Source of the DNA: Prevotella sp. UBA2754
GTDB lineage: Bacteria > Bacteroidota > Bacteroidia > Bacteroidales > Bacteroidaceae
Direction of reading: 5' to 3'
DNA length: 64,000 nt
Assembly (NCBI GenBank): GCA_002353295.1
Contig: DEJG01000016.1
Span: 55,282 to 119,281 of the forward strand
Shown: piece by piece, positions 51,538 through 60,165 of the stretch
How positions within the stretch are numbered: the first letter of the stretch is position 1
Layout: each line of letters starts with the position of its first letter
Translations under genes and position numbers: made by a program
Notes under the pieces: generated by a model
Databases searched by the model: none
What the model saw: the letters and a program-made list of their open reading frames with translations, nothing else
What the model was told of the DNA's origin: nothing

Positions 51538-52071
51538 TTATTTGAGCATTAGTGTTTCTGCAAATTTATAGATGATGATACCGGCTGTAACGCTGACATT
51601 CATGGAGTGTTTGGTACCTAGTTGGGGTATTTCCAGACAACCATCTGAAGCATCAACTACCTCTTGGTGAACACCCTTTACTTCATTTCCCATTACTATG
51701 GCACATTTTTTTCCTAGTATGGGAGTAAATTTTTGTAGCTTAGTGGAGTGTTCTACCTGCTCTATGGAATAGACCGTATAACCTTCTTTTTTCAATTCCT
51801 CAACGGCCTCTAATGCTGTTTTAAAATATTTCCAACTGACACTATCCTCTGCACCCAAAGCTGTCTTATGAATCTCGGTAGCAGGTGGTGTACAGCTGAT
51901 ACCACAGAGATAGACGGCTTCTACTCTGAAAGCATCACAGGTACGAAACACACTTCCTACATTATACATCGAACGCACATCATCTAATACCACAATCAAT
52001 GGCATCTTCTCAGCCTCCCGGAATTCTTCCACCGAGAGCCGTTCCATCTCTATTGTCCTAATCTTCCGCAT
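51538..52071 (-). CDS. TrmH/SpoU family RNA 2'-O-methyltransferase
   Basis: A 177-residue SPOUT methyltransferase. The three family motifs are visible: VLDDVRSMYNVGSVFRTCDAF, IVMGNEVKGVHQEVV, and LEIPQLGTKHSMNVSVTAGIIIY, which form the knotted SAM site. The target (tRNA or rRNA) cannot be told. It is separated from polA by 31 bases holding a CTCAACT-type repeat and borders the DnaA-box gap. Confidence 0.92.
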   Translation of the reverse strand: MRKIRTIEMERLSVEEFREAEKMPLIVVLDDVRSMYNVGSVFRTCDAFRVEAVYLCGISCTPPATEIHKTALGAEDSVSWKYFKTALEAVEELKKEGYTVYSIEQVEHSTKLQKFTPILGKKCAIVMGNEVKGVHQEVVDASDGCLEIPQLGTKHSMNVSVTAGIIIYKFAETLMLK

Positions 52072-52080
52072 CTTTTTAAT

Positions 52081-52107
52081 TCTCGATTCTCAACTCTCAA
52101 CTCTAAT
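52081..52107. repeat. 7-mer repeat between trmH-like gene and polA
   Basis: TCTCGAT, TCTCAAC, TCTCAAC, TCTAATG in register; the last unit contains the polA stop codon. Confidence 0.6.
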
Positions 52108-54868
52108 GTGCTTCCAGCCAATTTGTTCCAAATCCACTGTCAGCCACAAGTGGTACTTTCATTTCAAAGGCACCCTGCATCTCTTCTAATACAATACGTT
52201 CTACCAGTTCTTTCTCTTCAGGATAAACAGAGAAGTTTAATTCATCATGTACTTGTAAAATCATCTTGCTCTTAATACCTTCACGCTTGAAACGTTCGAA
52301 GATATGAATCATAGCTACTTTGATGATGTCAGCAGCTGTTCCCTGAATAGGAGCATTGATGGCATTTCGTTCTGCAAAACCTCGTACCACGGAGTTGGCA
52401 CTGTTGATATCCGGCAGGTAACGGCGACGACCGAATAGGGTAGTGACATATCCTTGTTTGCGAGCTATCTCCTTCGATTTCTCCATATAGTCATATACCT
52501 CAGGGAAGGTATCGAAATATCCGTCAATTAATTGTTTGGCTTCTGCTCTTTCAATGTCCAGACGTTCTGCCAATCCAAATACAGTGATGCCATAGATGAT
52601 ACCGAAGTTGGCACGTTTCGATTTTGTACGTTCATCACGTGTCACTTCCTCAATCGGTTTTTTATAGATATTAGCAGCTGTAGCCGCATGTAAATCCTTG
52701 CCTTCACGGAATACTTCAATCATATTTTTATCACCACTCAGATGGGCCATCACACGCAGCTCTATCTGACTGTAGTCGGCTGAGAAAAACAGACACCCTG
52801 GTTCGGGAATGAATGCCTTACGGATCTCTTTACCATCCTCTCCGCGAATAGGAATATTTTGCAGGTTAGGATCACTGGATGACAGTCGGCCCGTAGCTGT
52901 GATGGTCTGATTGAACGAGGTATGGATATGTCCAGTACGAGGGTTAATCAGTTTGGGTAGAGCGTCGATATAGGTGCCAATCAGCTTCTTCAGGCCACGA
53001 TGTTGCAGGATGTCGGCCACTATCTCATGCTTGTTTTTCAGTTGTTGCAGCACTTCCTCAGAGGTGACATACTGTCCCGTCTTTGTCTTTTTGGCCTTCT
53101 CGACAATCTTCAGTTTATCGAACAGGATTTCACCGACTTGTTTGGGCGAAGCAATGTTGAAGTGTTCACCTGCCAGTTCGTAGATGCGTTGTTCGATTTC
53201 GTTCATACGTGTGGTAAACTGCCTGCTGGTTTCAGCTAACGATTCCGTATCCAGACATACACCATTCATTTCCATCTCTGCCAACACAGGCATCAAGGGC
53301 ATCTCTATCTCATAGAATAGCTGCTCACATTCGTGTTTTTTCAATTCTTCCTCCAACTTGTTTTTCAGTTGCAGGGTGATGTCTGCATCCTCGCAGGCAT
53401 ATTCATAGACATCGGTAGGGGAGAGGTCACGCATCGAACGCTGGTTCTTTCCTTTCGGACCTATCAGTTCGTCGATATGCACCGTTTGGTAATTCAGATA
53501 GATCTCTGCCATATAGTCCATGTTATGACGCAACTCCGGTTGTATGAGATAGTGGGCAATCATCGTGTCCCACATTTTTCCTTTCAGTACAATTCCATAG
53601 TTGCGCAACACTTCCAAATCATATTTCAGATTCTGACCTATCTTTAGTATTTCCTCATTTTCATAGACGGGTCGGAAAATGGCTACTCGCTTTTGGGCTT
53701 CTTCACGATTTTCGGGTATGGGAACATAAAATGCCTGATGCTCTTTCACAGAAAAGCTCAATCCCACCAATTCGGCATCAATAGGGTTGGTAGAAGTGGT
53801 TTCTGTATCTAGACTGAGAATTTTATTTGTTAAGAAAAAGTCACATAATTTCCTTAAATCGTCCTCATTTTCAATGAGTTGGTAGTCGTGATCAGTCGTT
53901 TTTAAGGTCTCTAGTTTTGAAAATTCTGGTTCGTCCGACCGCTCGGGCGCAAATTCTGCAAATAAATCGAGTTGTCCATTAACAGGTTTAACCGTTTTTT
54001 CAGTTTTTTTAAGAATCTTCGACGCAAGGGTCTTAAACTCCAGTTCGTCCAACAGTTTGCTTAGTTGCTCCTCATTGGGTTCCGACATTTTCAGTTCGTC
54101 GAGATTTAATTCTATGGGTACGTCTGTTTTGATGGTAGCCAAGAATTTTGACATTTTGATGTCGTCGATGTGAGTTTCCACTTTTGTCTTGAGTGCACCC
54201 TTCAGTTCTTCTGTCCTGCTGATCAGATTTTCTACCGATCCAAATTCACTGATGAGTTTTACGGCTGTCTTTTCTCCCACACCGGGACAACCAGGGAAAT
54301 TATCAGCTGAATCACCCATCAGTGCCAGTAAATCAATAACAGCATTTGTCGATGGAATGCCATATTTTGCCTTCACTTCCTCAGGACCCATCACTTCATA
54401 TCCACCTCCGTGACGTGGTCTGTAGATGAATACATTCTCTGTTACCAACTGTCCGTAGTCTTTATCGGGTGTCAGCATATATGTTTTGATGTCATGGGCA
54501 CCAGCTTTCGTGGCCAAGGTACCAATCACATCATCTGCCTCATAGCCATCAACCTGCAGAATGGGAATATTCCATGCTTTCAACAGGTCTTTGATGATGG
54601 GTACAGCTTTTCGGATGTCTTCTGGCGTTGCCTCGCGTTGGGCTTTATAGTCCGGGAAAGCCTCCGAACGGAAGGTAGGACCGTGAGGGTCGAATGCTAC
54701 TCCAAGGTAAGTAGGCTGTTCTTTGGTAATCACTTCTTGGAGGGTGTTTACAAAACCCATGATCGCTGAGGTATTCAGACCTTTCGAGTTAATACGCGGA
54801 TTCTTGATGAAGGCGTAATACGAACGGTATATCAACGCATAAGCGTCTAAAAGGAATAGTTTTTCCAT
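52103..54868 (-). CDS. polA: DNA polymerase I
   Basis: A 921-residue three-domain enzyme for Okazaki fragment maturation and repair. The N-terminal 5'-3' exonuclease starts LFLLDAYALIYRSYYAF. The 3'-5' exonuclease looks active: LSLDTETTS, GQNLKYDLE and YACEDAD keep the Exo I-III acidic residues. The polymerase domain has SADYSQIELRVMAHLSGD, KRANFGIIYG and QVHDELNF. The start at 54868 (MEKLFLLDAYALI) fits the family; the longer frame start at 54913 is not supported. Confidence 0.97.
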   Translation of the reverse strand: MEKLFLLDAYALIYRSYYAFIKNPRINSKGLNTSAIMGFVNTLQEVITKEQPTYLGVAFDPHGPTFRSEAFPDYKAQREATPEDIRKAVPIIKDLLKAWNIPILQVDGYEADDVIGTLATKAGAHDIKTYMLTPDKDYGQLVTENVFIYRPRHGGGYEVMGPEEVKAKYGIPSTNAVIDLLALMGDSADNFPGCPGVGEKTAVKLISEFGSVENLISRTEELKGALKTKVETHIDDIKMSKFLATIKTDVPIELNLDELKMSEPNEEQLSKLLDELEFKTLASKILKKTEKTVKPVNGQLDLFAEFAPERSDEPEFSKLETLKTTDHDYQLIENEDDLRKLCDFFLTNKILSLDTETTSTNPIDAELVGLSFSVKEHQAFYVPIPENREEAQKRVAIFRPVYENEEILKIGQNLKYDLEVLRNYGIVLKGKMWDTMIAHYLIQPELRHNMDYMAEIYLNYQTVHIDELIGPKGKNQRSMRDLSPTDVYEYACEDADITLQLKNKLEEELKKHECEQLFYEIEMPLMPVLAEMEMNGVCLDTESLAETSRQFTTRMNEIEQRIYELAGEHFNIASPKQVGEILFDKLKIVEKAKKTKTGQYVTSEEVLQQLKNKHEIVADILQHRGLKKLIGTYIDALPKLINPRTGHIHTSFNQTITATGRLSSSDPNLQNIPIRGEDGKEIRKAFIPEPGCLFFSADYSQIELRVMAHLSGDKNMIEVFREGKDLHAATAANIYKKPIEEVTRDERTKSKRANFGIIYGITVFGLAERLDIERAEAKQLIDGYFDTFPEVYDYMEKSKEIARKQGYVTTLFGRRRYLPDINSANSVVRGFAERNAINAPIQGTAADIIKVAMIHIFERFKREGIKSKMILQVHDELNFSVYPEEKELVERIVLEEMQGAFEMKVPLVADSGFGTNWLEAH

Positions 54869-54930
54869 AACAAAATGATAATTTCTGCGTAAAATTACTA
54901 AAATATTTCGCAATATCCCGATATTTTCAC

Positions 54931-54938
54931 TATTTTTG
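54931..54938 (+). promoter_or_regulatory. -7 box TATTTTTG for the polyprenyl synthase
   Basis: TATTTTTG, 17 bases before ATG 54956, divergent from polA. Confidence 0.55.
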
Positions 54939-54955
54939 TATCAAAATTCAGAAAA

Positions 54956-55933
54956 ATGGATTATTTGTCACTCATCAAACGACCTATTGAACAGGATTTA
55001 AACGATTTCATCGCTTTGTTCAATCAGCGATTGTCACATGAGGAAGGTCTTCTTTCTCAAGTTTTATCACATATCCGTCAGCGTGGTGGTAAACGTATGC
55101 GTCCCATGTTGATTTTGTTGATTGCTAAGAATTATGGTGGCGTTTCTGATATCACACAACATGCTGCTGTTGGTTTGGAACTGTTGCATACGGCATCACT
55201 CGTTCATGATGATGTAGTGGATGAGAGTGGGGAGCGCCGCGGACAGGCGTCTGTCAATGCTACTTATAATAATAAGGTGGCTGTCCTCGTTGGTGACTAT
55301 ATCCTTTCTACTGCCTTGTTGAGTGTGGCTAAAACGGGTAATCAGCGTATCGTTGAATATCTTGCTGAACTTGGTCGAATCTTGTCAGCTGGCGAGATTC
55401 TTCAACTGTCAAATATCCAAAATCAGGAGTTTAGCGAAGATGTTTATTATCAGGTCATCCAACAGAAGACTGCGGCGCTCTTTGAGGCTTGTGCGGCTAT
55501 TGGTGCTATTTCTGCCGGTGCTTCCGATGAAGAGATTGCCAAGGCCTCTAAATTCGGACAGACTTTGGGTATCATGTTCCAGATTCGTGACGATATCTTC
55601 GATTATTATGACTCTAAGGAGATAGGCAAACCTACAGGAAATGATATGATGGAAGGTAAGTTGACATTGCCTGTCATCTATGCTTTGAATACTTCGAGCT
55701 ATGAGTCTATGCAAACACTAGCCCGAAAGGTTAAAGCGGGTACGATCAACCAGGATGAAATTGCTGTCTTGGTTGAATTTACCAAACAGAGTGGGGGTAT
55801 CGAATATGCAGAACGTAAAATGCAGGAATTCAGTCAGATATGTAAACAATATATCTTTGAGAATGTCAAAGAAAAGGCTATCAGTGAATCACTGACAGCC
55901 TATGTTGATTACGTTGTTCAACGTAATTATTAG
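54956..55933 (+). CDS. ispB: Polyprenyl (octaprenyl-type) diphosphate synthase
   Basis: A 325-residue trans-prenyltransferase. The first Asp-rich motif is in HDDVVDESGERRG, the second in RDDIFDYYDSKEIGKPTGND, and KRMRPMLI binds IPP. It makes the side chain of menaquinone, using the IPP that needs IspG. The product length cannot be set from sequence. It overlaps the convergent deoC by four bases. Confidence 0.9.
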   Translation: MDYLSLIKRPIEQDLNDFIALFNQRLSHEEGLLSQVLSHIRQRGGKRMRPMLILLIAKNYGGVSDITQHAAVGLELLHTASLVHDDVVDESGERRGQASVNATYNNKVAVLVGDYILSTALLSVAKTGNQRIVEYLAELGRILSAGEILQLSNIQNQEFSEDVYYQVIQQKTAALFEACAAIGAISAGASDEEIAKASKFGQTLGIMFQIRDDIFDYYDSKEIGKPTGNDMMEGKLTLPVIYALNTSSYESMQTLARKVKAGTINQDEIAVLVEFTKQSGGIEYAERKMQEFSQICKQYIFENVKEKAISESLTAYVDYVVQRNY

Positions 55934-56820
55934 AAGAATTTTGTTTCCTCACCAACAATCTCGCTGAGCAACATATTGGCAAGTCTTGATGTACCCATCC
56001 TGAACCATTGGTTGGTCAACCATTGTTCACCCAGTACTTCTTTTACGATGGTATAGTATATCAGTGCATCCATCACGGAATTTAATCCACCTGCTGGTTT
56101 GAAACCAATCTGAATGCCTGTCTTGTTATAGTATTCTTTGATTGCCTGGCACATCACGTATGCTGCTTCCGGTGTAGCAGCAGGCTCCAGTTTTCCTGTT
56201 GAAGTCTTGATGTAGTCGGCTCCTGCATACATAGCCAAAATGGCTGCTTTCTTGATGTTCGAAGCCGTCTTCAAACACCCTGTTTCCAATATTACTTTTA
56301 GTTTATGTTCTCCGCAAACAGCCTTCATCTCTGCTATTTCATCTGCTACATCTTCGTAGTTGCCACTGAGGAATTTTCCTACTGGCAGTACCATATCTAT
56401 CTCGGTGGCTCCGTCTTTGATAGCTAGCGCCGTTTCGGCAATTTTTATTTCAGTAAATGTTTGTGATGATGGAAAACTTCCTGATACACAGGCAATTTCA
56501 ACATTCTCTACTTCCAGAGTCTCCGCTACTGTCTTGGCAAAGTTAGGATAGATACAGATGGTGGCAACGTGGGGTAGGTCAGGGTAGGTTTCGTCATATT
56601 CATTGACTTTCTCTGTGCATGCCATCACACTTTCTTCTGAATCTGTAGTCTTCAGTGTCGTGAGCTCTACACTGCCCATCAGGAATTTTTTAACCTCTTG
56701 AGTATCATTTTCATGCACTCGTTCTGCAATGATTTTCCTCACTGCATCTCTTACTTCTTCGTCACTGACATTTGTTTCGTACAGGCTTAGGGCCTTTTCG
56801 TATTTATTTTCTTGTTCCAT
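55930..56820 (-). CDS. deoC: Deoxyribose-phosphate aldolase
   Basis: A 296-residue class I aldolase that splits deoxyribose-5-phosphate. The Schiff-base Lys lies in ADYIKTSTGK; other marks are VATICIYPNF, EIDMVLPVGKFLSGN, VILETGCL and GFKPAGGL. It belongs to the longer Bacteroidetes/E. coli-like class with an N-terminal helical extension. The start at 56820 is preferred over the frame start at 56868, which runs into the small membrane protein gene. It lies five bases after that gene. Confidence 0.93.
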   Translation of the reverse strand: MEQENKYEKALSLYETNVSDEEVRDAVRKIIAERVHENDTQEVKKFLMGSVELTTLKTTDSEESVMACTEKVNEYDETYPDLPHVATICIYPNFAKTVAETLEVENVEIACVSGSFPSSQTFTEIKIAETALAIKDGATEIDMVLPVGKFLSGNYEDVADEIAEMKAVCGEHKLKVILETGCLKTASNIKKAAILAMYAGADYIKTSTGKLEPAATPEAAYVMCQAIKEYYNKTGIQIGFKPAGGLNSVMDALIYYTIVKEVLGEQWLTNQWFRMGTSRLANMLLSEIVGEETKFF

Positions 56821-56825
56821 ATTCT

Positions 56826-57080
56826 TTAATGGTTTAACTTGATGATCATTTGTATCAGTAGAATGCAAATAGCCAAAATTAAAATGATGATATTCTGTCG
56901 GTTTTCTTTCTGATATTCATTCCAGTGAAATGCTTTGTAAAGAAAGGTAGTAAGCCAGCACAACAGTCCAAATGCACAAGGCCACATGCCATATTGACTA
57001 CTTATTGTCCACGATAGTACAATACCAATCACGACGAGTATCAGTCCTGATACCTCAATTTCTCTTAAATATTTCTTCAT
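56826..57080 (-). CDS. Small membrane protein of unknown function
   Basis: An 84-residue protein with three hydrophobic helices (GLILVVIGIVLSWTI, MWPCAFGLLCWLTTFLY, NIIILILAICILLIQMI). I recognise no family. It sits between dtd and deoC in the uvrC-dtd run with short spacing, so it is probably co-transcribed. Start 57080 (MKKYLREIEV) is chosen over 57104. Confidence 0.65.
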   Translation of the reverse strand: MKKYLREIEVSGLILVVIGIVLSWTISSQYGMWPCAFGLLCWLTTFLYKAFHWNEYQKENRQNIIILILAICILLIQMIIKLNH

Positions 57081-57122
57081 ATTTCCTTGTCCCTTATGTT
57101 GCAATCTTATCGCAACCCTTAT

Positions 57123-57611
57123 TTATTCTTTATTTTTAGTATCCATACATATTGTCACAGGACCGTCATTCAGTAGTTCTACTTTCATATCTGCCCCAAA
57201 TTCTCCTGTCCCTACTGCTTTTCCCAGTTGATGCTCCATCTCTTTTATAAATGCTTCATAAAGGGGAATCGAATGCTCATGAGACCCCGCCTTGAACCAA
57301 GATGGTCTGTTTCCTTTCTTATAACTGGCATAGAGCGTAAACTGACTCACGACTAAAGCTTCACCTTCTATATCTATGATCGAACGGTTCATCACGTGAT
57401 TTTCATCATCAAAAACCCGCAGATTGGCTATTTTCTTTACCAACCAGTCTACATCCTCCAGGGTATCCTCATTGCATACGCCTAACAGGATCAGGAAACC
57501 TTCGTTAATACTCCTTTTCTTCTCAGTTTCCACCATTTCGTCTGTTTCGATATGATCGAAACCTTCAACCCTTACTTTTGCATACTTGACTCTTTGTATA
57601 ACTGCTCTCAT
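57123..57611 (-). CDS. dtd: D-aminoacyl-tRNA deacylase
   Basis: Dtd removes D-amino acids (and glycine mischarged on tRNA-Ala) from tRNA. It has MRAVIQRVKYAKVRV, the SQFTLYASYKKGNRPSW motif and the NDGPVTI cross-subunit motif. At 162 residues it is about 12-15 longer than usual owing to an acidic-basic insert (ETDEMVETEKKRSINEG) in the early hairpin. Its start overlaps the uvrC stop by an ATGA. Confidence 0.94.
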   Translation of the reverse strand: MRAVIQRVKYAKVRVEGFDHIETDEMVETEKKRSINEGFLILLGVCNEDTLEDVDWLVKKIANLRVFDDENHVMNRSIIDIEGEALVVSQFTLYASYKKGNRPSWFKAGSHEHSIPLYEAFIKEMEHQLGKAVGTGEFGADMKVELLNDGPVTICMDTKNKE

Positions 57612-59425
57612 TTCGTATGATAATAATCGTAAATAATTCTTCCTTTAGCAGGACCAACAATCTTTTCCAGTGTTTCCAGATCTGCCTCTTTGATTTTCTT
57701 GACCGATTTAAGGCCTTTTAGAAGCTCACCACGCGTTTTCGGACCTATTCCCTTAATCTCGTCCAGCTCCGAGTGTAAAGCGTGCTTAGAACGCTGATCT
57801 CGATGGAATGTAATTGCAAAACGGTGTACTTCATCTTGCAGGTGGGTGAGTACTCTGAAGAGTTCTGAGTCGGGTTTTAAACCTATCACTCTAGGTGGAA
57901 AACCATAGAGCAGTTCATGCGTTCTGTGTTTGTCGTTTTTGGCTAATCCTGCTATTGGAATGTCCAGTCCTAATTCATCCTGTACAGCCTGTCTGATGAC
58001 TTCCATCTGCCCCTTTCCTCCATCTGCCACGATCAAATCAGGCAGCTCCTCTTGTTCCTGTATGAGGCGATGGTATCGCCTCCATACAACCTCCTTCATC
58101 GATGCGTAATCATCCGGACCTACCACCGTTTTGATATGGTATTTCCGATAGTCTTGTTTGGAGGGTTTCATTTTCTTGAATACCACACAGGCTGCTACAG
58201 CGTCTGATCCTGAGATGTTTGAGTTGTCAAAACACTCTATTTGATAGGGTATTTTGGGTAAATGAAGGGTATCTTGCAATTCTTTCATCAGACGTACTGA
58301 TTTTTGTTCAGGATTCAGTTTTTCGGCCTGTTTCATACGGTCGAATTTATACTGTTTCCCATTCATCATGGATAGGTCGAGCAGGGTCTTTTTGTCTCCT
58401 CTTTGTGGCACGGTGATGGTTACTCCTTCAAGGTCTAAGTCTATCTCCTGGGGTAGGATAATTTCCTTCGCATGACTCTGGAAACGCTCCCTCATTTCTA
58501 TGATTCCCAGTTGTAGCAGTTCTTCGTCTGTCTCATCGAGTTTTTTCTTGTATTCAAAGGTAAAACTCTGATTAATCGAACCGTTTGATACGTGGATATA
58601 ATTGATGAAGGCTATCTTCTCGTCGTTGGTAATCGAGAGTACGTCTACATTATTAATGGTGTGACTCACAACCTCGCTCTTCGACACAAACTGGTCAATC
58701 AACAGATATCGTCTTTTGACCTCTTCAGCTTCCTCAAAACGCAGTTCTTCGGAGAGTTGTAACATCTCTTCTTTCAGTACTTTGAGCACTTCCCGAGTGT
58801 TTCCCTTGAGGATTTCACGTGCTTGTTCGATGTTTTTTTGGTAGTCTTCCCATGATTGTTTCATCACACAAGGCCCACCGCATTTTTTGATATGATAGTC
58901 GAGGCATACTTGGTATTTCCCACTTTTCACACCTTCTTCTGTAATGGGTTGCCGACATAGTCTGGGACGATAGAGTTTGTTGATGAGTTCCAGTACGGCA
59001 TGCATGCTACCAACATGTGAATAGGGTCCATAGTATGTACCCCATTTCTTGTTAATTGTTCGCGTAGCAAAGATTCGTGGGAGGTATTCTTTGGTCACAC
59101 AGATGCTCGGATAGGTTTTCCCGTCTTTGAGCAGAACGTTATATCGCGGATTGTATTTCTTGATAAGCGAATTTTCAAGGAGTAGGGCGTCTTCCTCGGT
59201 ATTAACTACAGTATAGCTGATATTCTCAATTTTCGATACCAGTACCTTGGTTTTAAAACGGTCTACTTCTGTGTGGAAATAGGAAGATACGCGCGACTTC
59301 AGGTTCTTTGCCTTACCTACATAGATAATGGTACCCTCAGCATCGTAATACTGATAGCTCCCTGGTTTCTCAGGCATAGCAGCCACAATCGCCTTTAATC
59401 GCTTTATTCTCTCTTCGTCCTTCAT
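57608..59425 (-). CDS. uvrC: Excinuclease ABC subunit C
   Basis: UvrC makes both incisions in nucleotide excision repair. The 605-residue protein has the N-terminal GIY-YIG nuclease (GSYQYYDAEGTIIYVGKAKNLKSRV), a UvrB-binding UVR motif (residues about 205-240), the RNase H-like second nuclease (ECFDNSNISGSDAVAACVVF, VADGGKGQ) and a C-terminal helix-hairpin-helix (IKGIGPKTRGELL). It is followed by dtd in the same unit. Confidence 0.96.
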   Translation of the reverse strand: MKDEERIKRLKAIVAAMPEKPGSYQYYDAEGTIIYVGKAKNLKSRVSSYFHTEVDRFKTKVLVSKIENISYTVVNTEEDALLLENSLIKKYNPRYNVLLKDGKTYPSICVTKEYLPRIFATRTINKKWGTYYGPYSHVGSMHAVLELINKLYRPRLCRQPITEEGVKSGKYQVCLDYHIKKCGGPCVMKQSWEDYQKNIEQAREILKGNTREVLKVLKEEMLQLSEELRFEEAEEVKRRYLLIDQFVSKSEVVSHTINNVDVLSITNDEKIAFINYIHVSNGSINQSFTFEYKKKLDETDEELLQLGIIEMRERFQSHAKEIILPQEIDLDLEGVTITVPQRGDKKTLLDLSMMNGKQYKFDRMKQAEKLNPEQKSVRLMKELQDTLHLPKIPYQIECFDNSNISGSDAVAACVVFKKMKPSKQDYRKYHIKTVVGPDDYASMKEVVWRRYHRLIQEQEELPDLIVADGGKGQMEVIRQAVQDELGLDIPIAGLAKNDKHRTHELLYGFPPRVIGLKPDSELFRVLTHLQDEVHRFAITFHRDQRSKHALHSELDEIKGIGPKTRGELLKGLKSVKKIKEADLETLEKIVGPAKGRIIYDYYHTK

Positions 59426-59430
59426 CCTAT

Positions 59431-59454
59431 AACCTCACAACCTCACAACCTCCC
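59431..59454. repeat. 8-mer repeat upstream of uvrC
   Basis: AACCTCAC, AACCTCAC and AACCTCCC in register, between the uvrC start and the first parS site. Confidence 0.6.
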
Positions 59455-59457
59455 TCT

Positions 59458-59473
59458 TGTTTCACGTGAAACA
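59458..59473. promoter_or_regulatory. parS site 1 (perfect palindrome)
   Basis: TGTTTCACGTGAAACA, identical to the canonical ParB/Spo0J-binding palindrome. It lies directly after the apt stop codon, between apt and uvrC. Confidence 0.9.
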
Positions 59474-60004
59474 TTAAACCACCATCAGTGTTGTTACATC
59501 AACAAGTCCCTCAAACAAGTCTCTTCCATGCAGACCTTCATCTCTTATTTCTATAATGAAGTTCATATAGATATTTTTGGGATTAAAGTTTTTCACCAAT
59601 TTATAAGTCGCAAGGGCAGTACCACCAGTTGCTAATAGGTCGTCATGTATCAATACAACGTCATTTTCATTAATTGAATCAATGTGCATCTCTACGATGT
59701 CAACGCCATATTCTTTCGTAAAAGATTCTTTTATGACGGTTGCTGGCAACTTCCCTGGCTTTCGTGCTAAAACGACACCGCATCCTAATCTGCCTGCTAA
59801 TGCCGCTGCCATGACAAATCCACGGCTTTCAACGCCCACAATCTTAGTAATGCCTTTGTCTTTATAGAGTTCATAAAGTTCATCGAGCATAATTTGCATA
59901 CACTCAGCATTTTTGAACAGTGTAGTAACATCTCTAAAATTAATCCCCTTTTTGGGAAAGTCAGGAATACACCTTAAGTTTTTTAATAAAATCTCATTAT
60001 TCAT
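59474..60004 (-). CDS. apt: Adenine phosphoribosyltransferase
   Basis: Apt salvages adenine to AMP with PRPP. The 176-residue protein shows FRDVTTLF, VGVESRGFVMAAALA, ARKPGKLPA and the PRPP-binding VLIHDDLLATGGTALA. It is flanked on both sides by perfect parS sites. Confidence 0.96.
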   Translation of the reverse strand: MNNEILLKNLRCIPDFPKKGINFRDVTTLFKNAECMQIMLDELYELYKDKGITKIVGVESRGFVMAAALAGRLGCGVVLARKPGKLPATVIKESFTKEYGVDIVEMHIDSINENDVVLIHDDLLATGGTALATYKLVKNFNPKNIYMNFIIEIRDEGLHGRDLFEGLVDVTTLMVV

Positions 60005-60063
60005 ATTCTTACATTTTATAGTTATTGATTATCTATCTCCGTCATTCCCATTCTCGTCCACTA

Positions 60064-60079
60064 TGTTTCACGTGAAACA
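60064..60079. promoter_or_regulatory. parS site 2 (perfect palindrome)
   Basis: TGTTTCACGTGAAACA, identical to site 1, 606 bases away, in the gap between apt and mnmG. Confidence 0.9.
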
Positions 60080-60093
60080 CCTCCCACCTTAAA

Positions 60094-60156
60094 ACCTGAA
60101 CCCTGAACCCTGAACCTTGAACCCTGAACCCTGAACCATGAACCCTGAACCTTGAA
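60094..60156. repeat. Intergenic 7-mer array (CCCTGAA x9)
   Basis: Nine units in perfect register: ACCTGAA, CCCTGAA twice, CCTTGAA, CCCTGAA twice, CCATGAA, CCCTGAA and CCTTGAA. It fills the space between parS site 2 and the mnmG stop codon. Confidence 0.9.
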
Positions 60157-60165
60157 ACCTTTCCC

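Noticed and set aside
58812..58820. Further parS-like CACGTG palindromes (58812, 57394, 27208, 52637)
   Set aside because: They share only the central CACGTG or a little more and lack the full 16-base palindrome, so they are not called parS.
60094..60156. CRISPR-like array
   Set aside because: The units are contiguous 7-mers without spacers and no cas gene is present; it is a simple tandem repeat.
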